Of a stretch of 64,000 bases of DNA, positions 33,697-42,177 are shown piece after piece. Under the pieces are notes generated by a model. That model was not told the DNA's origin. It made no database searches and was given only the letters and a program-made list of their open reading frames with translations. Numbering within the stretch: position 1 is the stretch's first letter; every line of letters begins with the position of its first letter. Position numbers and translations under genes: made by a program. This DNA is from Nonomuraea jabiensis. Lineage in GTDB: Bacteria > Actinomycetota > Actinomycetes > Streptosporangiales > Streptosporangiaceae. The stretch covers positions 7,948,501-8,012,500 of the forward strand of contig NZ_JACHMB010000001.1 of the NCBI RefSeq assembly GCF_014204795.1, written 5' to 3'.

Positions 33697-34482
33697 TCAG
33701 CTCAAGCCGGCCCTGGCGGCCCATCCGGCGAGCCTGTCGCATTCGGCGCTGGGGCAGCGTGCGAGGTCGCCGTCGCGGACGTACAGCCTGTTCTCGCTGA
33801 AGCTCTGATCGCCGGCCTCCAGCAGCCGGCGGAAGGACTGCGGGCTGCCGCCCGAGGTGACCTTGTCGTAGAAGGGCGCGGAACTCGCGTCACCGGCGGT
33901 CCGGCCGTAGCGGAAGTCTCCCCCCAGAGTCCTGCCGAAGCCGGTCAGGCAGGTGCCGTAGCGGATCTTCGCCGAGATGGGCTTCATCGCGAAGCCTGCC
34001 AGCAGGCCGCGGTCCTGGTAGCGGTAGAGCTGCGCGCCTTGGACATTCTGCACCCGGGCCTTGCAGCGCGTGGCGGAGAACGCGGCAGTGGTGTCCTCCC
34101 GCACGAACGCCCGGGACGGCCTGGCACCGCGTCGGGAGCTGTAGGTGAAGCTGGTGACCTTCGACGGTTTGGCGGGGTCGGCGCACCGCGGCGTGAGGTC
34201 GAGCGCCGGCCCGAAGCCCGCATCGCCGATCAGGCGCTGCGTGCTGCCGTCTGCCCGGTTCACCAGCACGAGGTGGTACTCGCGGCCTTCGACGGTGGAG
34301 GGGCGGTCCGTCCTGATGTCGGCCGACCCGCCGCCGGTCTGGACGAAGTGGCCGGTCCAGCCGGCGCGGGAGGTCCCGCAGCCCTCCGGGGCGGCGGCCG
34401 CGGCGGCGGTCGCCGGACCGGCTGCGGCGAAGGTCGCGGCGAACGGCATGACGGCCAGGGCGGTGGTGAGGCGACGCTGCAC
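33697..34482 (-). CDS. Secreted hypothetical protein
   Basis: This is a 261-residue exported protein that I do not recognise. Residues 1-27 form a signal peptide with a cluster of alanines after the likely cleavage site. The mature part carries about six cysteines (for example GCGTS, TPRCADP, RCKAR, GTCLTGF, RCPSAEC), which suggests disulfides outside the cell, and no catalytic motif is apparent. GTG follows GGAGA at a suitable distance. It is monocistronic, with a hairpin after its stop. Confidence 0.65.
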   Translation of the reverse strand: MQRRLTTALAVMPFAATFAAAGPATAAAAAAPEGCGTSRAGWTGHFVQTGGGSADIRTDRPSTVEGREYHLVLVNRADGSTQRLIGDAGFGPALDLTPRCADPAKPSKVTSFTYSSRRGARPSRAFVREDTTAAFSATRCKARVQNVQGAQLYRYQDRGLLAGFAMKPISAKIRYGTCLTGFGRTLGGDFRYGRTAGDASSAPFYDKVTSGGSPQSFRRLLEAGDQSFSENRLYVRDGDLARCPSAECDRLAGWAARAGLS

Positions 34483-34710
34483 GACTCTCCCATCTCCAAG
34501 GGTGATTGCTCGACTACTTAGAGTATGCGGACGGGTGGAGGGTGAACAGTTTCCGCCAGGCGTGTCACGACCGCCTGTCCCGGGCGCCGCGAGTAATGAC
34601 TTCTTTTCTCTTTACTAGTTTCGGCCGAGGCACTCCCCGAGCTTTGCTGGAAGCGAGGGCGCTGTTGGTGCCCAGGCTCGCGGCCGAGTGGGGACGGGAT
34701 TCGAGGCGCC

Positions 34711-34728
34711 CCTGAAGGCGTGTTCAGG
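34711..34728 (+). promoter_or_regulatory. Hairpin overlapping the ribosome binding site of the ribose-type binding protein gene
   Basis: CCTGAA and TTCAGG form a perfect six-base stem with a six-base loop, and its right arm runs into AGGAGG, the ribosome binding site of the next gene. Folding would cover the first bases of that site. The remaining upstream stretch (34483-34710) holds no gene; it contains an AT-rich patch near 34600-34620 that may be promoter DNA. Confidence 0.3.
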
Positions 34729-34736
34729 AGGCCGTC

Positions 34737-35774
34737 ATGGCTCGCTCGCGTATTGTCTTCTCGCTTTCGCTCGTCGCGGCGATCGCGCTGGTGGCGCTGG
34801 TGGTCGGAGTGGTGGGCGGCCGGGCGACGAGTTCGGCGGGCCAGGCGACGGGCGCGGGCTCCGGCGGGGCGGCGAGCGGCAAGAAGATCGACGTGATCAT
34901 CAAAGCGAGCGACTCCTCGTTCTGGCAGACCATGATCGCCGGGGCGAAGCAGGCAGGCGGAGACTTCGGCATCAAGGTGAGCACCTTCGGCCCCACGTCC
35001 GAGACGAACATCGACGAGCAGGTGCAACTGGTGGAGAACGCCATTTCCCGGGGCGCCGACGGGCTCGTCATCGCGCCCAACTCCGCCAGCGCCCTGAACT
35101 CGGCGATCGACCGGGCGCGCAAGGCGGGTCTCAGGGTCATCACCGTGGACAGCCGCGTGACCACCGCCTCGGAGGGCTTCATCGGCACCGACAACCTCAA
35201 GGCCGGCATGCAGGCCGGCAAGCGCATGTGCGAGCTGCTCAAGGCGCGGAACAGGACGAGCGGCGGCGTCATGATCGAATCCTCCGTGGCCGGCATCCAG
35301 TCACTGATCGACCGGGACGCCGGCTTCAAGCAGGGCCTCGCGCTCAATTGCCCGCAGGTCAAGGCGGTGCTGCAGCGTTACAACAACAACGACATCAACA
35401 CCGCGGCGTCGCAGGTCAACGACGCCCTGACCGCCAACCCGGACCTGGCCGGGGTGTTCGCCGACAACAACACCTCGGGAGTCGGCGCGGCGCGGGCGAT
35501 CCAGGACAACAAGGCGGCCGGCACCGTCCCGGTCGTGGCGTTCGATTCCGACCCTCAGGAGAACGCCGCGCTGGCCGCCGGCACCATCGACGCGCTGGTG
35601 GTGCAGAACCCCTACTTCTTCGGTTACCAAGGCGTTCTGGCGGCCGGAATGGCCACGGTCGGTCGCATCCCACCGCGTGACATCGACCCGGGCGCCGTCG
35701 TGGCGGACCAGCACAACATGACCGAGCCCGATGTGAAGCAGCTGCTCAACCCGCCGACGATGAAGGCGGAATGA
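34737..35774 (+). CDS. Sugar ABC transporter substrate-binding protein (ribose/galactose type)
   Basis: This is a 345-residue extracellular binding protein of a second sugar importer. An N-terminal hydrophobic segment (residues about 5-27) anchors or exports it; no lipobox cysteine is present. The fold is PBP type I: IDVIIKASDSSFWQTMIAGAK at the start of the N-lobe, the conserved VQLVENAISRGADGLVIAPN, TVDSRV, and FDSDPQENAALAAG near the end. It has an AGGAGG ribosome binding site and is first in an operon with a double ATPase and a permease. The sugar is not evident, and neither a kinase nor a regulator is adjacent. Confidence 0.88.
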   Translation: MARSRIVFSLSLVAAIALVALVVGVVGGRATSSAGQATGAGSGGAASGKKIDVIIKASDSSFWQTMIAGAKQAGGDFGIKVSTFGPTSETNIDEQVQLVENAISRGADGLVIAPNSASALNSAIDRARKAGLRVITVDSRVTTASEGFIGTDNLKAGMQAGKRMCELLKARNRTSGGVMIESSVAGIQSLIDRDAGFKQGLALNCPQVKAVLQRYNNNDINTAASQVNDALTANPDLAGVFADNNTSGVGAARAIQDNKAAGTVPVVAFDSDPQENAALAAGTIDALVVQNPYFFGYQGVLAAGMATVGRIPPRDIDPGAVVADQHNMTEPDVKQLLNPPTMKAE

Positions 35775-37330
35775 TGAGCAGGCCCGTTGTCGAGCTGCGC
35801 GACGTGTCCAAGGCGTTCGGCCCGGTCCAGGCGCTCCGCGAGGTCTCGCTCCGGCTCGTACCCGGCCAGGTGAATTGCCTCGCCGGGGAGAACGGCGCGG
35901 GGAAGTCCACCCTGATCCGGGTGCTGACGGGCGCGCTGCGCCGAGACGGCGGTGTCTACGAGATCGATGGCCGACCGGTCACCGCGCCGACTCCCGCGCA
36001 TCTGCGCGCGGCCGGGGTTCAGGCCGTCTACCAGGAGCTCAGCCTTCTCCCGCACCTGTCGGTCGCGGAAAACCTGTTCATGGGCCGCCTTCCCGCGCGC
36101 AACGGCGTCATCGCCAGGGGCCGGCTGCGGGCCCGTGCCAGGAAGGCCCTCGACGAGGTCGGCCTGACGGACGTCAGCCCGAACACGATCGTGGAACGGC
36201 TCCCGGCGGCCACGCGCCAGCTCGTCGAGATCGCCAAGGTGCTGACCGCGGACTCCGTCAAGGTCATCGTGTTCGACGAGCCCACCACGGCGCTCACCGA
36301 GACGGAGTCGCAGCGACTCCTGGAGCACATCAGGCGGCTGCGCGAGCGCGGCATGGCGATGCTCTACGTGACCCACCGGCTGGAGGAGATGTTCGAGATC
36401 GGCGACTGGGTGACCGTCCTGCGGGACGGGGCCCTGTCGGAGGAAGGACCGATCGGCGACTACGACGAAGATCGCCTGATCACCGCGATGGTCGGCCGGG
36501 AGATCAGCTCGCTCTACCCGGAGACCCGCCGGCACGCCGGAGCGCCCGCGCTGCGGGTCTGGGGGCTGCGCCGCTTCGAGAACTCGCCGGCCATCGACCT
36601 CCACGTCGGATCCGGAGAGATCCTCGGCATCGGCGGGCTGCTGGGGTCGGGGAGGAGCGGGTTGCTGCTGTCCGTCTTCGGCGCGGCTCCCGTCGTCTCC
36701 GGTGAGCTGGAGATCGCGGGCAGGCGCGTGAAACCGTCCGGACCCCGCACGATGATGAACGCCGGGGTGGGGCTGCTCACCGAGGACCGCAAGGTGCTGG
36801 GGCTGCTGCCGGAGCTGTCGATCAGGGAGAACGTCACCATAGCCGCCCTGCGCGCCGGCTCCCGGCGCGGTCTCCTGCCCGGTCGCGAGCAGGTCGAGGA
36901 GGCGGACCGGCTGCTCGACAGCCTGCGGCTGCGGGCCGGTTCCTACGCCCAGCCGGTGTCGACACTGTCCGGCGGCAACCAGCAGAAGGTCCTGCTCGCC
37001 CGATGGCTGCTCACCAAGCCGAAAGTGCTGATGTTCGACGAGCCCACGAAAGGCATCGACGTCGGCGCCAAGGGCGAGCTCTACACGATCATCGGGGACC
37101 TGGCCGCGAAGGGGCTGGGGATCATCGTGGTCTCGTCGTACCTGCCGGAGCTCCTGGGGCTCGCGGACCGCATCCTCGTGCTGCGCGACGGGGCGGTCGC
37201 CGGCGAACTTCCCGGGTCCGCCACCGAAGAGGACGTGCTCCACCTGGCGAGCGGAACCAGGGGCACGCAGGCCCCGGCGGCAGCGGAAGAGCCGCCGCCG
37301 TCTCCGGGAGGGGTGAGCCGGGATGCCTAA
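35771..37330 (+). CDS. Sugar ABC transporter ATP-binding protein with two ATPase domains (RbsA/MglA type)
   Basis: This 519-residue tandem ATPase drives the ribose-type importer. Domain 1 has Walker A GENGAGKST (about residues 37-45), Walker B VIVFDEPTTAL and His in YVTHRLEE. Its signature reads LPAATRQ, a clear departure from LS-GQ. Domain 2 has the reduced Walker A GSGRSG normal for this family, signature LSGGNQQK and Walker B VLMFDEPTKGID. One of the two composite ATP sites is therefore likely weak, as in other RbsA proteins. The start overlaps the binding-protein stop (ATGATGA), and the end overlaps the permease gene by eight bases. Confidence 0.9.
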   Translation: MMSRPVVELRDVSKAFGPVQALREVSLRLVPGQVNCLAGENGAGKSTLIRVLTGALRRDGGVYEIDGRPVTAPTPAHLRAAGVQAVYQELSLLPHLSVAENLFMGRLPARNGVIARGRLRARARKALDEVGLTDVSPNTIVERLPAATRQLVEIAKVLTADSVKVIVFDEPTTALTETESQRLLEHIRRLRERGMAMLYVTHRLEEMFEIGDWVTVLRDGALSEEGPIGDYDEDRLITAMVGREISSLYPETRRHAGAPALRVWGLRRFENSPAIDLHVGSGEILGIGGLLGSGRSGLLLSVFGAAPVVSGELEIAGRRVKPSGPRTMMNAGVGLLTEDRKVLGLLPELSIRENVTIAALRAGSRRGLLPGREQVEEADRLLDSLRLRAGSYAQPVSTLSGGNQQKVLLARWLLTKPKVLMFDEPTKGIDVGAKGELYTIIGDLAAKGLGIIVVSSYLPELLGLADRILVLRDGAVAGELPGSATEEDVLHLASGTRGTQAPAAAEEPPPSPGGVSRDA

Positions 37331-38411
37331 ACTGGTCTGGCGGGAGCCGGTCGAGACCACGACGATCGTCAACAGGCCGCCGGGCGGTGCGCAAGCGGGA
37401 CCGGAGACGCCGCCGAGGCCCGGGGAGGCGCCGGGGCCGCAGGCCGAGACCAGGCGGCGGGTCCTCACGCTGGGGGACATCGCGGGACGGGAGAGCGGCG
37501 GTCTCGTCGTCCTGCTCGTGGCGGTCGGCGCTCTCACGCTCGCCAGCGACGAGTTCCTCACCGCCAACAACCTGGCCAACCTGGCCCGGCAGGTCGCGAT
37601 CTTCGGAATCATCGCGGTGGGCCAGCTCCTGGTCATCCTGACCGCCGGGATCGACCTGTCGGTCGGGTCGGTCCTCGGCCTGTCAGGTGCTTCCACCGCG
37701 CAGTTCCTGGTCGCCGGCGTGCCGATCGTGCCGTCGATCCTGCTCGGGGTGGGAATCGGCACCGGACTCGGGCTCGTCAACGGCCTGCTGGTCACCCGAG
37801 CCCTGCTGCCGCCGTTCATCGCGACCCTGGGCATGCTCGGCATCGCCCGCGGGATGGTCCTGCTCAGCACCGACGCCCAGACCATCCAGGGAGTGCCGGA
37901 GGCTTTCCAGACCATCGCCAACGGCACGGTCCTGGGCATCCCCAACCTCCTCCTCATCGCCGTCGCGGTCACCGCCGCGATGTGGTTCGTGCTCTCCCGG
38001 ACGGTCTTCGGCCGCTACATCTACGCGGTCGGCTCGAACCCCGAGTCGGCCCGGCTCGCGGGCGTCCCCGTCCGCCTGGTGACGGTCTCGGTCTACGTGA
38101 TCTCGGGTACGCTCGCCGGTCTCGGCGGGGTGCTGCTGGCTTCCCGGCTGGGCGCGGGCATCCCCACCGCCGGCACCGGCTTCGAGCTCAGCGCGATCGC
38201 CGCCTGTGTCATCGGCGGCGCGAGCCTCTTCGGGGCGAAGGGGAGCGCGGTCGGCGCGTTCACCGGGGCGCTGATCATGGGTGTTCTCAACAACGGGGGC
38301 AACCTCCTGGCGATCAACGCCTTCTACCTCCAGATCGCCATCGGCGTGCTCATCCTCGTCGCGGTCGGGTTCGACCAGCTGAACACCAGGCGGTCGGCCG
38401 CCGGCGGTTGA
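37323..38411 (+). CDS. Sugar ABC transporter permease (RbsC type)
   Basis: This is a 362-residue permease of the ribose-type importer. A long proline-rich cytoplasmic N-terminus (residues 1-55, PPGGAQAGPETPPRPGEAPG) precedes about ten helices. Family motifs are ILTAGIDLSVGSVLGLSG, NSPESAR-like SNPESARLAGVPVR and GGASLFGAKGSAVG. The ATG overlaps the ATPase gene. The stop is followed after 26 bases by the convergent lipase-like gene. Confidence 0.9.
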   Translation: MPKLVWREPVETTTIVNRPPGGAQAGPETPPRPGEAPGPQAETRRRVLTLGDIAGRESGGLVVLLVAVGALTLASDEFLTANNLANLARQVAIFGIIAVGQLLVILTAGIDLSVGSVLGLSGASTAQFLVAGVPIVPSILLGVGIGTGLGLVNGLLVTRALLPPFIATLGMLGIARGMVLLSTDAQTIQGVPEAFQTIANGTVLGIPNLLLIAVAVTAAMWFVLSRTVFGRYIYAVGSNPESARLAGVPVRLVTVSVYVISGTLAGLGGVLLASRLGAGIPTAGTGFELSAIAACVIGGASLFGAKGSAVGAFTGALIMGVLNNGGNLLAINAFYLQIAIGVLILVAVGFDQLNTRRSAAGG

Positions 38412-38437
38412 CGACATGCCCGGCGAATGCGTGACGC

Positions 38438-39685
38438 TCAGCCGAGCCAGGTGGTGAGCTGGGACATGGCGCTCGCGGACCAGCCGAGCGCGAGGTGGTT
38501 GAGCGCGAGGGTCGCGGTCGCGGCCCGGTTCGCGATGCCGTCGCCCGCGGCGCAACTCGCCACGAAGACGGCGCCGTCGGAGGGTCCCGTGTGCTCGTTG
38601 TGCAGGAGCGCCATGTCCGGCACGTTGCCGCACAGCTGGTAGACCGGCACGCTCGAAGGAGTGCCCGCGTCGATGAGGGGCCGCACCAGCGAGCCCCTGT
38701 CGATGGCCCACTGGATCCCGCGGCCGGCGGTGTAGAAGCCGGTGCCGCCGTAATAGGTGGTGTACCAGTCCTGCTCGGTGGTGGGCAGCGGATAGACGTC
38801 GTCCCAGCGGTAGAGCATGTCGTCAGAGCCCGGGTAGGCGTCGCCCTCGTAGCTCAGCTCGGGATGATTGCGCCACAGGCCGTAACAGACCATCTGGGTG
38901 TGGGGCGCGGGCGCGTTCAACGAGCCCCCACATTCCGGAAATATCGCGAAATCGTGGGTCCAGCCGTGCCGGTAACCCCAGTCGAAGCCCTTGTTCGGCC
39001 CGCCGAGGAGGACCAGCTTCCTGACGTCGCCCGCGTAGGCCGTGCCCCAGGACTTGCGCAGCGACGAGACGTACATGCGCGCGTTGAACGCGCCCTTCGA
39101 CCAGCCGATCACGTCCACCTGCGCCGCCCCGGTCTTGGCCCGGATCCTGGCGACGGCGTCGTGGATCTGCTCCGCCCAGTAGTAGCCGTCCCCGGTGACA
39201 TGCGGGAAGCCGATCGCGAACACCTTGTAGCCCTGCCCAGTGAGGTGCTGCATGAGTCCCGTGGTGGGGCAGCTGACCCGGCCGCAGCCGTACGAGCCTC
39301 TGGCGTTGGGGTTGGCCCAGGCCAGATCGGCGTCCTGGTTGGCGCCGTGCACCAGCAGGACGGGGGTGCTCTTGGCGCCCGTCTGCCAGCCCGGCGCGTG
39401 ATACAGCAGGAACCGCGAGGAGTGGGGCCGGGCGATGTCGCCGAACAGGCGCCTGGTCTGCCCCGTCTGGTCGCCACGCCCGTCGGGCGGGTAGGTCTCG
39501 GCCTGGAACCCGGTGGCGTTGTCCTTGAGCCGCTCGACCAGCGCCCAGCCGTTCTCCAGGCCCGAGGTGTAGGTGGCCTCCAGCGTCACCGACGCCGCCG
39601 CGGTCGCGGCGGCGGGCGTCGCGGACAGCGCTCCGGCTGCCAGCGCGAGGGCCGTGACCACTCGGCTCCACGAACGTCGTCCCAT
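38438..39685 (-). CDS. Secreted lipase-like alpha/beta hydrolase
   Basis: This exported 415-residue esterase/lipase has a signal peptide at residues 1-31 ending ATAAA. The nucleophile elbow is GWSKG (about residue 187), the oxyanion loop follows LLVHGANQD, and a late Asp (GPSDGAVFV) and His (ALNHLALG) complete a likely triad in the order seen in secreted class 2/PGAP1-like lipases. Several cysteines suggest disulfides. GGGAGG sits five bases before the chosen ATG; a start ten codons upstream has none. A short AT-rich patch near 38940 (GGAAATATCGCG) stands out. The substrate, lipid or polyester, is not decided by sequence. Confidence 0.83.
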   Translation of the reverse strand: MGRRSWSRVVTALALAAGALSATPAAATAAASVTLEATYTSGLENGWALVERLKDNATGFQAETYPPDGRGDQTGQTRRLFGDIARPHSSRFLLYHAPGWQTGAKSTPVLLVHGANQDADLAWANPNARGSYGCGRVSCPTTGLMQHLTGQGYKVFAIGFPHVTGDGYYWAEQIHDAVARIRAKTGAAQVDVIGWSKGAFNARMYVSSLRKSWGTAYAGDVRKLVLLGGPNKGFDWGYRHGWTHDFAIFPECGGSLNAPAPHTQMVCYGLWRNHPELSYEGDAYPGSDDMLYRWDDVYPLPTTEQDWYTTYYGGTGFYTAGRGIQWAIDRGSLVRPLIDAGTPSSVPVYQLCGNVPDMALLHNEHTGPSDGAVFVASCAAGDGIANRAATATLALNHLALGWSASAMSQLTTWLG

Positions 39686-39841
39686 CAGACCTCCCACGAA
39701 GCTCGGATAAGCCACGTTCGCCCGATCCTGAGGGGCGGGTCAATGTGAGCCGCACCCATAGCCCCGTGTTGTCGACACCCCGAACCTGGAGAACGCCGCA
39801 CGCCCGGCGCGCCGTGGCACGCCGGGCGGAGGGGCCCCGTC

Positions 39842-41284
39842 TCAGGCGGCAGCCGCCTTCTCCTCGGAGACGGGCAGGTCGGCGGCCGGGGCGGGCCGGC
39901 GCAGGACGGTGAGCGCCACGGCGAACGCCGCGACCAGCAGCCCGGCGGAGATGCCGAACGCCAGCCGGTATCCCCCGGTCAGCGCGGCGGCCTGGCCCGC
40001 TCCGGCGGCCAGCAGCTCACCGGTGCGCGAGGCGGCCATCGTGGACAGCACCGCCACGCCGATGGCCATCCCCACCTGCTGGGTGGTGTTGAAGAGGCCG
40101 GAGGCCAGCCCGGCGTCGCTCTCCCGGGCGCCGGACATGCCCAGCGTGGCCAGCGCCGGGAGCACCAGCCCGCCGCCGGAGATGAGCAGCATCGCCGGGA
40201 GCAGGTGGGTGACGTAGCCGGCGTCCACCGTCACCCGGGTGAGCAGGAGCATCGCCGCGACGAGCAGCGCCAGGCCGGCGATCAGCACGGTACGGGCGCC
40301 GAAGCGGGCGCTGAGCCGGGCCGAGACGAACAGCGAGATCGAGCCGATGCCCACCGCGGCCGGGAGCATCGCCAGCCCGGTGTCCAGCGCCCCGTAACCC
40401 AGGACCCGCTGCATGTAGAGCGCGACCAGGACCTGGAAGGCGAACATGCCCGACAGGGCCAGCATCTGGGCGAGGTTGGCGCCGACCACGTTGCGCGAGC
40501 GCAGGATCCGCAGCGGCATGAGCGGGGCCTTGGCCGTGGCCTGCCGCACCACGAAGCCGGCGAGCAGGGCCAGCGACACGGCGCCGAGCCCGAGGGTGTG
40601 GACGGCGAGCCAGCCGTACTCCTCGACCTTGACGACGGTGTAGATGCCCAGCATCAGACCGCCGGTCACCAGCACGGCCCCGGCGATGTCCGCGCCGGCG
40701 GCCAGGCCGATCCCGCGGTCGGCGGGCAGCGCCAGCAGGGCGAGCGCGATGGTGATCGCGCCGATCGGCACGTTGACGAAGAAGATCCACGGCCAGCTCA
40801 GGCCGTCGGTGAGCACTCCGCCCAGGACCTGGCCTATCGAGGCGCCGGCCGCCCCGGTGAAGCTGAAGATCGCGATGGCCTTGCCCCGCTCCCTGGCGTC
40901 GGTGAACAGCGTCACCAGGATGCCCAGGACCACGGCCGAGGCCAGCGCGCTGCCCACACCCTGCAGGAACCGGGCGGCGATCAGCAGGCCGGGGCCGGTG
41001 GCCGCGCCCGCCAGCAGGGAGGCGGCGGTGAAGATCGCGTTTCCGGCCAGGAACATCGTCCGGCGCCCGATCAGATCGCCCAGCCTGCCGGCCAGGAGCA
41101 GCAGCCCGCCGAAGGGGATCAGATAGGCGTTGACGATCCAGCTCAGCCCGGCGCCCGTGAAGCCGAGGTCCTGCTGGATGGCCGGCATCGCCACCGTCAC
41201 GATGCTGCCGTCCAGGATCGTCATCAGTCCCGTCGCGGACAGCACGCCCAGCGCGGTCCAGCGCGAGTTAAGCACGTACGACAT
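39842..41284 (-). CDS. MFS transporter of the DHA2 (EmrB/QacA) drug-exporter family
   Basis: This 480-residue proton-driven exporter has 14 predicted helices. The early motif LDGSIVTVAMPAIQQDLG in helix 1 and GRLGDLIGRRTMFLAGN (motif A, about residues 66-82) are typical of DHA2 drug exporters. RFLQGVGSALASA (motif B) and GQVLGGVLTDGLSWPWIFFVNVPIG (motif C) follow. It lies 71 bases from a MarR gene reading in the same direction, so MarR comes first and probably controls both. The exported compound is unknown. Confidence 0.92.
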   Translation of the reverse strand: MSYVLNSRWTALGVLSATGLMTILDGSIVTVAMPAIQQDLGFTGAGLSWIVNAYLIPFGGLLLLAGRLGDLIGRRTMFLAGNAIFTAASLLAGAATGPGLLIAARFLQGVGSALASAVVLGILVTLFTDARERGKAIAIFSFTGAAGASIGQVLGGVLTDGLSWPWIFFVNVPIGAITIALALLALPADRGIGLAAGADIAGAVLVTGGLMLGIYTVVKVEEYGWLAVHTLGLGAVSLALLAGFVVRQATAKAPLMPLRILRSRNVVGANLAQMLALSGMFAFQVLVALYMQRVLGYGALDTGLAMLPAAVGIGSISLFVSARLSARFGARTVLIAGLALLVAAMLLLTRVTVDAGYVTHLLPAMLLISGGGLVLPALATLGMSGARESDAGLASGLFNTTQQVGMAIGVAVLSTMAASRTGELLAAGAGQAAALTGGYRLAFGISAGLLVAAFAVALTVLRRPAPAADLPVSEEKAAAA

Positions 41285-41320
41285 GGTCTCTCCCGTCTCA
41301 GGTCGACAAGAGAGACCGTA

Positions 41321-41885
41321 GCAGATAGTTCCGTAATAGACGATCCTCTTCGGATCTAATTTGCGCGCTCCCGGGCCCGGCGTGCCTGCTGGGGTCCTTC
41401 GGCCGGGGCGGCGAGGTGCCCGCTGACCAGGCGATTCAGGGCGCGCACCAGGACCTCGCGCTCGTCGTCGGGAAGCGCGCCGAGCGCCGCCCGATGCACG
41501 CCGTCCACGATCTCCTGGCTGCGCTTGGCGATGGCCGCGCCCGCGTCCGTGACCGCGATGATCCGTGCCCGCCGGTCGGTGCTCGACGGGCGGCGCTCGG
41601 CGTAGCCGGCCTTCTCCAGCGCGTCCACGGTGACCACCATCGTGGTCTTGTCCATGTCGCCCAGCTCGGCGAGCTGGATCTGGGTGCGCTCCTCCTCCAG
41701 CGCGTGGACCAGCACGCAGTGCATGCGCGCCGTCAGCCCGATCTCGGCGAGCGCCGCCGACATCTGGGTCCGCAGCACGTGGCTGGTGTGGTCGAGCAGG
41801 AAGGACAGGTCGGTTTCAGTACGTGCGGGAGCCATAGCCGTCATGCCACCAGCCTACCCAAGTCATCCCGGAACGGATTATCTGC
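41321..41885. promoter_or_regulatory. Shared motif upstream of the MFS gene and of marR
   Basis: GCAGATAGTTCCG (41321-41333) lies upstream of the MFS gene. GCAGATA followed by GTTCCG with four extra bases between occurs on the other strand at 41869-41885, upstream of marR. A TAGGCT hexamer on the minus strand (41851-41856) ends six bases before the marR start and the motif lies about 12 bases further upstream, near where a -35 would be. An eight-base inverted repeat, GGTCTCTC/GAGAGACC, also lies at 41285-41317. Which of these is the MarR site is not clear. Confidence 0.3.
41356..41844 (-). CDS. MarR family transcriptional regulator
   Basis: This is a 162-residue MarR-type winged-helix regulator. 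The DNA-binding part includes IQLAELGDMDKTTMVVTVDALEKAGYAERRPSSTDRRARI (roughly residues 56-95), with the wing RRPSSTDRRAR. It precedes the MFS exporter in the same direction and should repress it until a toxic ligand binds. A TAGGCT hexamer ends six bases before the ATG, suggesting a leaderless message. Start ambiguity is small: a second ATG lies three codons in. Confidence 0.9.
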   Translation of the reverse strand: MTAMAPARTETDLSFLLDHTSHVLRTQMSAALAEIGLTARMHCVLVHALEEERTQIQLAELGDMDKTTMVVTVDALEKAGYAERRPSSTDRRARIIAVTDAGAAIAKRSQEIVDGVHRAALGALPDDEREVLVRALNRLVSGHLAAPAEGPQQARRARERAN

Positions 41886-42001
41886 GAAGGGACGATTGCC
41901 TCGGAAGCTCTCTGCTCCTCGGCCCGCCGCAGTCGGCCCGCACTCTGACGGACTCCCTGACCCGAGCATGGCCGAACGGCAACTTGCCGACGGTACATCC
42001 G

Positions 42002-42170
42002 GAAACTTTCTGGAAACGCAGGCGTCGAATGCCAGCCTGACCCCGCGGTGATCAGCGCAAATATAACAGTTTGCACCCCCTTGACACGCCGAAACCCTGA
42101 CCCATAAGTTGCCGCAATATTAACGGGAATTCCTTGAAAGTTTCGGCAGCAGGCCGGCGAAGAGCCGAAA
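42002..42170 (+). promoter_or_regulatory. Promoter and paired palindromic sites upstream of the GH3 operon
   Basis: TTGACA (42081-42086) and TAAGTT (42105-42110) are spaced by 18 bases and form a good promoter for the GH3 operon. The near-palindrome GAAACTTTC occurs at 42002-42010 and, as its complement, at 42136-42144, one site on each side of the promoter. TTTCGGC (42141-42147) and GCCGAAA (42164-42170) form a hairpin just before the ribosome binding site. No LacI gene is adjacent. The rest of the 333-base gap back to marR holds no gene. Confidence 0.5.
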
Positions 42171-42177
42171 GGGTGGC

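Noticed and set aside
34590..34625. The AT-rich patch before the ribose-type importer as an origin or AT-rich insertion
   Set aside because: It is too short and has no repeats or DnaA boxes; ordinary promoter DNA is enough to explain it.
35624..37972. A 782-codon open frame antisense to the ribose-type ABC genes
   Set aside because: It runs across three well-supported genes, and its translation matches no protein pattern.
42141..42170. A riboswitch before the GH3 gene
   Set aside because: There is only one short hairpin and no conserved aptamer core; it overlaps the operator-like repeat, which explains it better.
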